From Bacteroidales bacterium (lineage in GTDB: Bacteria; Bacteroidota; Bacteroidia; Bacteroidales; VadinHA17), in NCBI GenBank assembly GCA_017882345.1, contig JADGPT010000010.1, forward strand, positions 1 to 32,203: a DNA stretch of 32,203 nucleotides, given 5' to 3'. Positions 1 through 7,395 of this stretch are shown in pieces. The notes under the pieces were generated by a model, which was given only the letters and a program-made list of their open reading frames with translations, searched no databases and was not told the origin of the DNA. The translations under genes and the position numbers were made by a program. Each line of letters begins with the position of its first letter. The stretch's first letter is position 1.

Positions 1-1205
1 TCAATTATATTGCCAATATCATCAACTGTTTCCTGAGTATCTTTTTTTATCTTAACTGCCAATACTCCTGTTAATCCAAATATAGGACCGTTCTGAGGCA
101 AAAACTTCATCCTTTGATCAGCTCGCATTGCCTCTTGTTTGGCAATAACTAATGCCCGTTCCTTTTCTATCTGTGTATCTGTCAGATCAATTAAATCCTG
201 TTTTTCTTTCTTATCTCCAAAAGATGCAAGCCGACCGGCTACTCTTAGATTATGTTCTGCATCAACCCTATTTAACTCAATCATTTTTGCTGTATATTGA
301 TCGAGTAACTGGGTATCTTTTGGCCTTAGTACAAGCATCGCTTGTATGAGTAAAAGTTCTTCTGCTAAATGATCTTTTTTTATTTTAATGATTCCATTTT
401 CATTTTTTTCAACTTGTGTTAATATTTTTATTTGCTCAGCCTCTGTTATGCCAGCCCTCGCCGATTCCTGTCTTAATAATAAATTTTTTGTTTCAAGATC
501 TGCTACCTTATACGATTCATTCCTTTCCTCTATTCTAAGCTCATTCATTTTATCGGCAAGTTCCTGAGCTTTTGCCACATTACGGTCAAAAAAAGCACCC
601 CATACGTTGCCGCTTGCCAACTCCTGAAAAAATGTTTTCATACCAGCAGTAAAGCGAGTCTGAAATCTTAAACCCTCCTCAGTAGCAAAAAAAGCTTCTT
701 TTAACTTACCTAACGCAACCGTGACTAATGCAATAGGAGAAACAAATCCTATCAACGATCCTGCTGCTTTTACAATTGACTGGGTATAACTGCCAACACC
801 CCGGCTATGAACTCCAATAGCCTGTTCCGCTTTACTAACTTCTCCTGTAAGTTTATTAATTCCCGGTGTCATTTTCTCCCTGACTTCTGCGGAGGCATTT
901 GCATAGTCATCTTTCAATTTAATTAATTCAGTACGCATCCTATTGAGTGAGTCCTTCGCAGATCCTTGAATTTTGTCAAGTTCCTTAATCTGCGTTTTGT
1001 GATTATCAATTTCGTTATTCAATGCAGCCAATTGTTGCAACTGTGTATTTGAAGCTAATCCACCCTGATCTTTTACAGTCTTCTGCAGGTCTTTATACTC
1101 TTTATTAAGATTCTGAAGTTGTAAAGTTAGTTTCTGAAGTTCCATTGCTTCATTTGAAACTCCATTTATAACTATTGAAAACCCAAGTACTTTTTCGTCT
1201 GCCAT
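1..1205 (-). CDS. Phage tail tape-measure-like protein (partial, runs off left edge)
   Basis: Manual reverse translation from ATG at 1205-1203 gives an open frame to the window edge (absent from the ORF track): MADEKVLGFSIVINGVSNEAMELQKLTLQLQNLNKEYKDLQKTVKDQGG...SLNRMRTELIKLKDDYANASAEVREKMTPGINKLTGEVSKAEQAIGVHSRGVGSYTQSIVKAAGSLIGFVSPIALVTVALG...; N-terminal coiled coil, then a GxY motif and hydrophobic segment as in Bacteroidetes phage tape-measure proteins. Confidence 0.7.
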   Translation of the reverse strand, partial: MADEKVLGFSIVINGVSNEAMELQKLTLQLQNLNKEYKDLQKTVKDQGGLASNTQLQQLAALNNEIDNHKTQIKELDKIQGSAKDSLNRMRTELIKLKDDYANASAEVREKMTPGINKLTGEVSKAEQAIGVHSRGVGSYTQSIVKAAGSLIGFVSPIALVTVALGKLKEAFFATEEGLRFQTRFTAGMKTFFQELASGNVWGAFFDRNVAKAQELADKMNELRIEERNESYKVADLETKNLLLRQESARAGITEAEQIKILTQVEKNENGIIKIKKDHLAEELLLIQAMLVLRPKDTQLLDQYTAKMIELNRVDAEHNLRVAGRLASFGDKKEKQDLIDLTDTQIEKERALVIAKQEAMRADQRMKFLPQNGPIFGLTGVLAVKIKKDTQETVDDIGNII

Positions 1206-1218
1206 GATATTTCGTTTT

Positions 1219-1593
1219 TTAATTAGTGCCTATTTTATTTAAAATATATTGCTTACAGTATAAGTCAAACACAATCTGAAGAAATTCCCCCACCGGAACA
1301 GTAACATTGATAGTTGTATAAATAAAGCTCGGACAGCTCTCAGGTAAACTGTCTGGAGGATTACCAAGGTTCCAAAGATCCCATGCAGGGGATTTAAGTT
1401 TTTCTTCTGCCTCATCTGCCGGGATCTCTGTCAACCAATCATTTTTAACTGCATGATATAAGTGATCAAAATAAAAAATAGTCTTATCAGGATTTAGATA
1501 CTTTATTAAATCCTTCGCCTCATCAATTCGGTTGTCTGGTAAATCTTTCATTTGTTCTATGTTTTGCAGTTTGTCATAATTCACTTTTGCCAC
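1219..1593 (-). CDS. Hypothetical protein of the mobile element
   Basis: 124-aa ORF between the tape-measure-like gene and the 234-aa ORF, overlapping the latter; no motif recognised. Confidence 0.6.
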   Translation of the reverse strand: MAKVNYDKLQNIEQMKDLPDNRIDEAKDLIKYLNPDKTIFYFDHLYHAVKNDWLTEIPADEAEEKLKSPAWDLWNLGNPPDSLPESCPSFIYTTINVTVPVGEFLQIVFDLYCKQYILNKIGTN

Positions 1594-2278
1594 TCTTCGA
1601 TCCTATATTATCAACTTCAAGTAAGGCAGTCTTTAAAATGGTTTCAATTGTATTTAATTGTTCCGTATTGAGCCTCTTTACCACTTCCTGATTCAAGATT
1701 ACCCCATTGATCTGAATGTAATTATTCTGATTTTGTATTGAAGTTTTATTTGTCAGTTGCCCATTCAAATTACCCATGACATCGAAATAAAGCCGTGCTG
1801 CTTTCATATTGCCATTTACAGCAAAGTGAAACACTTTTGCCAATACTTTAGATGTCAAAAATCGGAATTGTTCTATATGCTGCAAATAAAGGGGGTGGCT
1901 TAAATATTCTTGTAAATGTTTATGAACTGTCTGTCTGCTTAATTCTGCTTTGAGTGCAATTTCATTTTTAGAAGGCATACGATTTGATTCCTGGATTAAT
2001 GTTGAAATTGCATACGTTATTTGATTATGATTGTATTCCCAAAGTTGGTTTTTACAGTCGTCTTCTAAAAGAACCTCAATTTTATAGATAAAACTATCCC
2101 TTTCCACACCATCTAACTCGTTAAGTTTTTCCTTCATTGCATCGATTAATAACCCTAATTCCTTAGTGTTTAATCCCCGAATGTCATTAATTGCAATTTG
2201 CCTCTTTAGAGACAATAAATTATTAATCTTGGTTTTGGATTCTGTAAACTTTTGTAAACTTTTTTGTTGCTCTTTCAT
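1574..2278 (-). CDS. HTH-containing hypothetical protein of the mobile element
   Basis: 234-aa ORF; HTH-like segment MPSKNEIALKAELSRQTVHKHLQEYLSHP. Confidence 0.6.
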   Translation of the reverse strand: MKEQQKSLQKFTESKTKINNLLSLKRQIAINDIRGLNTKELGLLIDAMKEKLNELDGVERDSFIYKIEVLLEDDCKNQLWEYNHNQITYAISTLIQESNRMPSKNEIALKAELSRQTVHKHLQEYLSHPLYLQHIEQFRFLTSKVLAKVFHFAVNGNMKAARLYFDVMGNLNGQLTNKTSIQNQNNYIQINGVILNQEVVKRLNTEQLNTIETILKTALLEVDNIGSKSGKSEL

Positions 2279-2496
2279 CTCATTTCCGCAATTGATAACT
2301 TTTTAAATCCTTCTCTTTCAAGTCTTTCGATCCTGCTGGGAAGATCTGATTTTATTATCTGGCAATAATATGTTTCCTTCTTGTTGACATAGTATCTGAG
2401 ATCAAATATCCAGCCGTCAACGTCTTTAAATTCGACCTTTGTTTTCTTCTTTACCAGAATAATATTTTTACTTTTTTTCATCATTTTTTCGACCAA
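2275..2496 (-). CDS. Small hypothetical protein
   Basis: 73-aa ORF overlapping the next start by 4 nt (ATGA-type coupling). Confidence 0.45.
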   Translation of the reverse strand: MVEKMMKKSKNIILVKKKTKVEFKDVDGWIFDLRYYVNKKETYYCQIIKSDLPSRIERLEREGFKKLSIAEMR

Positions 2497-2521
2497 AATA
2501 TTATTTTTATCATTTCATTGA

Positions 2522-3973
2522 TTAATTGAGACTTACAAGGTTTGTAGCAACATATTGGTTAGAGATTGTACGCTTTCTTACTTCTTCTTTCTTCTCTTCT
2601 TTCTCTTCAATAATACCTTCAATATTAGTTTTGGGTGCAATTCCTACAAATAAGGTCAACTCTTCAGTTATGATTTTGCGGACGGCCTCAACATTGTTTG
2701 TCAATACTCCTGTCATAATAGAATCATGAACCGTTACTGCAATGGTCCCTGGTAACTCTTTATAAATTCTTTTCAGGATAATATTTAACATCAGAAATGA
2801 TTCAATCCTTTGCAGGAGAATAGCAAATCTTTTAAAGTTTTGGAATTTGTCTCCCTTTTCATGTCCCCTCACTTTTGAAAATATCCGGTGAACCTTCGGG
2901 AATGACTTAATAAAAATCTGTCTGGCTTTTTTTATTTTTGGATAATCCCTTATAAATTCCTCTCTCTTTCTTTTTTCTTTTTCTGTAAGCTTGGAAATAA
3001 ATACTTCAGTATCATTTATTGGATTTCTAGGCATCCGATTCCGGGCAAATAAGATCCTTAATACCTGTACTTTTGTTTCTGTTCTGGTAAGGTGTAAACC
3101 TTCTTTTGAAAATTCAGCCATTAAAAACTCATAAAGCTGGCCTGAAGCGACCAAAAATATATATTTCTTAACGTCCTCAGTATCTTTATATTTCAAGGTT
3201 TGTAGCAACATAGCAAAAGCAGGGTTTTTTGTCATGTTTGAAACCTTCCCCGGATCAGTCAGAATAATAGTACTCAAATAAGGCTGGCTGTTCTTGATAT
3301 CGATATTTGCAAGCGGTTCACCTTTGATTCTTAGATACGGCCTCAATCCCTTTGCCATATTGGTAATATTTGAATGAAACCGGCCTGAGGTGTTATCTAC
3401 ACTATAAACTATTTCCCCGTTAATTATCCGGGTTGCTGATCCCATTACAGAATTATATTGATCTGTTTCCTCAGTATAGTTAGTTTTAATAAACTCATTG
3501 AAATTATCTGAAATAGTCAGTTGCTTCAGGTATGTTGCTTGCTCTGAATGTCCCCTAATTGATTTTGCAGCCTCTTTTCTGAATGATTCCTGAGCTTTTT
3601 CAATCCTTCTGATAAGGCTGGCATTATTAAGAGGAAATGATAAATATCTGCTTTGATATTCAGGTGAAAAATTATACTTATAACTTGTTTGTCCTTTGAT
3701 CGCAATTCCCGAACGTTCAATTATTCCAAGGTCAATAAGCCCTGATAAATATTTGTCACCCTGAGGGACCAGCTTTTTAATATAGGTAATTTGAAGCTGT
3801 GCGGGTTCACCTTCTTTTCGTACATGACAGGAAACTATTGAAATAACTTCCTTCAGGTTATCAATTGAATATCCTTTTATTCCGGGCCTCAGTAAATCTT
3901 CAATAGTGTTAAGATTCTGAAATACTTTCTCAGGGATCAATTGATAATATTTCTTCCCTGTATTCATAACCAC
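2522..3973 (-). CDS. Divergent family A (PolA/T7 RNAP-fold) polymerase-like protein
   Basis: 483 aa; SGRFHSNITNM...LRPYLRIKGEPLANIDIKNSQPYLSTII resembles PolA TGRLSS...motif A (DYSQIELR); RTETKVQVLRILFA resembles motif B RxxxK; FPKV resembles FPGV; TVHDSI resembles motif C (VHDE/VHDS). Confidence 0.65.
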   Translation of the reverse strand: MVMNTGKKYYQLIPEKVFQNLNTIEDLLRPGIKGYSIDNLKEVISIVSCHVRKEGEPAQLQITYIKKLVPQGDKYLSGLIDLGIIERSGIAIKGQTSYKYNFSPEYQSRYLSFPLNNASLIRRIEKAQESFRKEAAKSIRGHSEQATYLKQLTISDNFNEFIKTNYTEETDQYNSVMGSATRIINGEIVYSVDNTSGRFHSNITNMAKGLRPYLRIKGEPLANIDIKNSQPYLSTIILTDPGKVSNMTKNPAFAMLLQTLKYKDTEDVKKYIFLVASGQLYEFLMAEFSKEGLHLTRTETKVQVLRILFARNRMPRNPINDTEVFISKLTEKEKRKREEFIRDYPKIKKARQIFIKSFPKVHRIFSKVRGHEKGDKFQNFKRFAILLQRIESFLMLNIILKRIYKELPGTIAVTVHDSIMTGVLTNNVEAVRKIITEELTLFVGIAPKTNIEGIIEEKEEKKEEVRKRTISNQYVATNLVSLN

Positions 3974-4470
3974 GGAAATGCTAATTGTCTGGCCTCTCTG
4001 GAACTTTGGAAGTTTACGAATGCGTAATCTTTGAATACCTCCAGAGCACGGCTGTCATAAACTTTAGCAGCTGTGATCTCGTTATTGTACCTTCCTAGAT
4101 TCTTTACTTTGGCATTCTGCATAATTTGAACATGCCAGCGACCTAGATCATTATAAATGCCCTTAAATTGTGAATGAGCTGTTGGCTTTAGCTTCCTGGC
4201 ATTTCTCCGGTTTTCAGAATGACTGCAGGCCCGGAGTTTTCCCTTTCGATTATCTAGACGGTTGTGAAACCGGTGATCAACTTCAATTTCGGGATTGTCA
4301 ACTATTCCCAAAACAAGCCTGTGCATCAAAACAGTTTTGCCGTTTATCGTTGTTTGTGCATACCCCTGAGAATGTAAAGACCAGGAATACAGGCTTATTA
4401 ACTCCTGATCCTCCTGGTCAAATAGACATGGATACTCTTTGCCCTTTGATATTATAATGATCTCAGGCAT
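3964..4470 (-). CDS. HNH endonuclease with C-terminal AP2-like DNA-binding domain
   Basis: 168 aa; VLMHRLVLG...EVDHRFHNRLDNRKGKLRACSHSENRRNA is the HNH/AP2-associated core; FKGIYNDLGRWHVQIMQNAKVKNLGRYNNEITAAKVYDSRALEVFKDYAFVNF is AP2-like. Confidence 0.8.
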   Translation of the reverse strand: MPEIIIISKGKEYPCLFDQEDQELISLYSWSLHSQGYAQTTINGKTVLMHRLVLGIVDNPEIEVDHRFHNRLDNRKGKLRACSHSENRRNARKLKPTAHSQFKGIYNDLGRWHVQIMQNAKVKNLGRYNNEITAAKVYDSRALEVFKDYAFVNFQSSREARQLAFPWL

Positions 4471-4762
4471 TGCAAAGTATTTTTTCTAAATCACTCCTCC
4501 GGTACCTCTTTGCGTTTCCGATTCTTAGGGGTCTGGTAATTCCTTTTTTGTCCCAGCTCCAGAGAGTAACCAGGGAGACTTGCAATGCCTCAGCAAATTG
4601 CGCCGGAGTTAAATACTCTTCCGGATCCTTTTGATCGGGCTTTTCCTGTTTTCCTCTTTTTATACAGAGCTCAGCGAAGTCCTGCAAATCAGAAGCGCTG
4701 ACATTAATAGTCAGGTTTCCTGCTAATTCCGGGTTGGTCTTTAAGATTTCTGTGATACTCAT
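4463..4762 (-). CDS. Helix-turn-helix (excisionase/MerR-like) DNA-binding protein
   Basis: 99 aa; LTPAQFAEALQVSLVTLWSWDKKGITRPLRIGNAKRYRRSDLEKIL is an excisionase-type wHTH. Confidence 0.8.
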   Translation of the reverse strand: MSITEILKTNPELAGNLTINVSASDLQDFAELCIKRGKQEKPDQKDPEEYLTPAQFAEALQVSLVTLWSWDKKGITRPLRIGNAKRYRRSDLEKILCNA

Positions 4763-4817
4763 TTGCCTTATAATTGGTTTTATAAGACAAAATTGAGTTA
4801 CTTAGAAGTGTTTGAAT

Positions 4818-4843
4818 GTCCGGAGCGTCCGGGCGGACGTCCG
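4818..4843. repeat. GTCCG-repeat / palindrome cluster
   Basis: GTCCG at 4818, 4827 and 4839; perfect inverted repeat CGTCCG-GG-CGGACG at 4826-4839 inside AT-rich DNA. Confidence 0.6.
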
Positions 4844-4855
4844 ATTTAATAACAT

Positions 4856-5611
4856 TTAATTAATCCAATCGAAACGATCTATTAAAGCCCTTTCGGGTCT
4901 GAAGGTTCTATCATCTTTTAGATCGAATTTTACTTCAAAATAAGAGCAAAAGATTTTTGCTAATTGCTGACCTGAATTAATACTGTCAATGAGTTTGTAT
5001 TTGTTCAAGAGTTTAAAGGCAAGTCCAGATAATAAATTTTTTTTGCCAATCCACTTGTATTTTTCATTATCTACTTTCTCATATTGGTCTTTTAATCTAG
5101 GATCCAGTAAGAGTGCATTCCAAAATTTAGCATCAATAAAACATTCAGGTAGAGGAGGCAGTATGTCATTTTTGGTATTGTTTTCTTTTTGTTGAGCTGG
5201 TAAGTTAATTAGTACGACTCTTTTTTGAATCCATTTTTCAATTACCGGGGAATATAACTTATCCAATCTTGAATAATGGCTTGCTAGTCTAGGAATAAGA
5301 TAGTTTAGTGTTCCAGGGCTAGGGTGACCACTATTGTTAGTGCTTATAATTAGATCCTTTAGGCATAAAAAGAATTGTTCGGGATTGCCTTTGTACTTAC
5401 TAAAATGATAATTAAGAAATTCATTTATAAATTCTACTTTATTATCAGATAGATCAATTCTTTTCCCTTTATCATCTGTCATCTCATCTTGAAATAACAT
5501 AAAAAAAAGCCAACCATTTATAGTATTTATACCATTATACTGATATTTATTTTCAGGCTTTTTGCCCTCCGGTACACTTTCAAAATATAATGAGTAATCC
5601 ATGTTACACAA
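4856..5611 (-). CDS. Hypothetical protein of the mobile element, overlapping integrase stop
   Basis: 251-aa ORF; start overlaps the 3' end of the integrase gene by 8 nt. Confidence 0.65.
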   Translation of the reverse strand: MCNMDYSLYFESVPEGKKPENKYQYNGINTINGWLFFMLFQDEMTDDKGKRIDLSDNKVEFINEFLNYHFSKYKGNPEQFFLCLKDLIISTNNSGHPSPGTLNYLIPRLASHYSRLDKLYSPVIEKWIQKRVVLINLPAQQKENNTKNDILPPLPECFIDAKFWNALLLDPRLKDQYEKVDNEKYKWIGKKNLLSGLAFKLLNKYKLIDSINSGQQLAKIFCSYFEVKFDLKDDRTFRPERALIDRFDWIN

Positions 5612-6956
5612 CTTTTAAGTGACGACTATCCCAATGGAGCTGCAGTTTCTTAGCGTGTTCGTCGGGAGTGACTTTGATATATTTGAGGAAGCTTTTCTCA
5701 GTGACATGACCGGTAATTGCCATAATTGATATTGAAGGAAACCCGGATTTATAAAGATTCGTTGCAAAGGATCTCCGGGCCGTGTGTGTGGTTACAAGTT
5801 TAAACTTTTTATATGCTGTACTAACTTTAACCCCGCCTTTGGTTATCGCTTTATGAGTCATTTCGTTTATTTTGGCAGCTTCCGCAATATCTTTTAAAGC
5901 TCTATTGAATTGCTGGTTTGTGGTTACTTCGGGTAACGTGCCTTTATATTTGTTCAGAATAGCTGTTACAATAGGGTGCAAAGGGATTAAAACCTTTTTG
6001 CCAGTCTTATACTGCTTCATGTGGATCATGCCCTCAGAAACATTCTCAGGGATGATCTGTGAGTAATCAGAAAACCGGCATCCCGTCCAGCAACCAATTA
6101 AAAATAAATCCCGGATCTGTTCATTAATTGGATCCTTACTAAAATCATGTTCATATATTTTTGTCAATTCTTCCTCATTCAGATAAATAGTTTCTGACTC
6201 CTCAGCCATTACAACAAACTTTTTGCTTCTGTATGCTTCATAAGTATTTTTGCCTTCCTCTTTGGCAGCATTAAGAAATATTTTTAAGGTTTGGATTTTC
6301 TTGCCTATTGTGTTTACAGCAAGTTTTTTGCCTGCCGGCTGATCAGGATCAGTCTCACTTGAAACCGCTTGTTTATCCGGGGGAACATTTTGAAGATACT
6401 GCACAAAACCATCATAAAAATTAAGGTCAATATCTTTAAAGTCAATTATTATATTCTTTTCGGCTGCATAATCCTTCAGGTATTTGAAAGTAACCTCATA
6501 TTCTCGTCTCATCTTATAACTGACAGGTCGCCCGGTTTTAGGATTAGGCTTTGTTTCTGATTTGTCAATGAATGATCGTATAAAGCTGAATAATGAAGTT
6601 TTATATTTATCCGGGTGCCAGCGCTTATCAATAACAGTTTTAAGCCATTCTGAAGTAATATCTTCCTGGTGTGCCTGCATGACTTCAGATTCAAGATAAG
6701 ATCTCAGTAGAGTAATCTTATCATTGAATTTCTGCCTGCCTTTTTGTTCGTCTTTAGATTCCCCGGAAATAAATTTAAATACGTCTGCCCTTTGATTAGC
6801 CTTCTGAGTTTCGTTGCTCCAATTCTCAGGCTTTATTAAAATGTCAGCCTTTGAAACAATGTCAATTTTCCGTCCTGACTTTAATCTAACGTAGATTGGA
6901 ACCAAAGCGTTTTTGTCCTTTGTTATTGTACGGGTAAAGAATCTGATTGTTGCCAT
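5604..6956 (-). CDS. Tyrosine recombinase / site-specific integrase (Bacteroidetes Arm-DNA-bind + SAM-like + catalytic)
   Basis: GCWTGCRFSDY, HTARRSFATNLYKSG, ITGHVTEKSFLKYIK carry the R..H-x-x-R..H..Y residues. Track ORF begins at 6998 but MATIRFFTRTITK (ATG at 6956) is the usual N-terminus of this family. Confidence 0.93.
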   Translation of the reverse strand: MATIRFFTRTITKDKNALVPIYVRLKSGRKIDIVSKADILIKPENWSNETQKANQRADVFKFISGESKDEQKGRQKFNDKITLLRSYLESEVMQAHQEDITSEWLKTVIDKRWHPDKYKTSLFSFIRSFIDKSETKPNPKTGRPVSYKMRREYEVTFKYLKDYAAEKNIIIDFKDIDLNFYDGFVQYLQNVPPDKQAVSSETDPDQPAGKKLAVNTIGKKIQTLKIFLNAAKEEGKNTYEAYRSKKFVVMAEESETIYLNEEELTKIYEHDFSKDPINEQIRDLFLIGCWTGCRFSDYSQIIPENVSEGMIHMKQYKTGKKVLIPLHPIVTAILNKYKGTLPEVTTNQQFNRALKDIAEAAKINEMTHKAITKGGVKVSTAYKKFKLVTTHTARRSFATNLYKSGFPSISIMAITGHVTEKSFLKYIKVTPDEHAKKLQLHWDSRHLKVV

Positions 6957-7167
6957 GTGGGTAAGAATTATTAAACAAATATAGAACTTGTTCCGCAATT
7001 TCCCCGCTTTTTCTTAATCTATATTAATCGTATTTATGAACAGTTAACTTTGACATTTGATCCAAAGCCACTAATACTGTTAAGATGAGGCAATGATTTA
7101 TTGATTTTTCAGGAGCTTCTAAAATGTATCGATTAAGGCATGGGGAGTTTGGCCACCCCGACAAAAG

Positions 7168-7202
7168 AAAAAACCTGACACAAAAGTGCCGGGCTTTTTC
7201 TT
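7168..7202. terminator. Terminator-like hairpin with flanking A/T tracts
   Basis: aaaaaaCCTGACACaaaaGTGCCGGGcttttt: imperfect stem flanked by A6 and T5 runs, near the likely element boundary. Confidence 0.5.
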
Positions 7203-7395
7203 TTAGTCTCACCCTCGCCTCCAACAGGTGTATTCCATTTATTCCATCGATCATAATGTATTGGCTTTTTAAAGTCGAAGAGAAACAACATAATATTTGC
7301 AATAAATTTCTTACTCATATAATACTTTTAGGTTACCTTTAGGCGGATTGCTCTATTAATAAAGTAATCTTGTACTTAGATTTTATTATCTCCGG

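Noticed and set aside
7130-7165. Complete or partial tRNA gene
   Set aside because: An acceptor-like CCCCGACA end is seen, but no T-loop TTCRANY, anticodon arm or 5' half could be drawn; kept only as a possible att remnant.
7024-7342. Overlapping ORFs on both strands (92, 72 and 61 aa) in the gap between integrase and CheB/CheR
   Set aside because: They read through the hairpin and the presumed att region, lack recognisable domains, and mutually overlap; treated as spurious.
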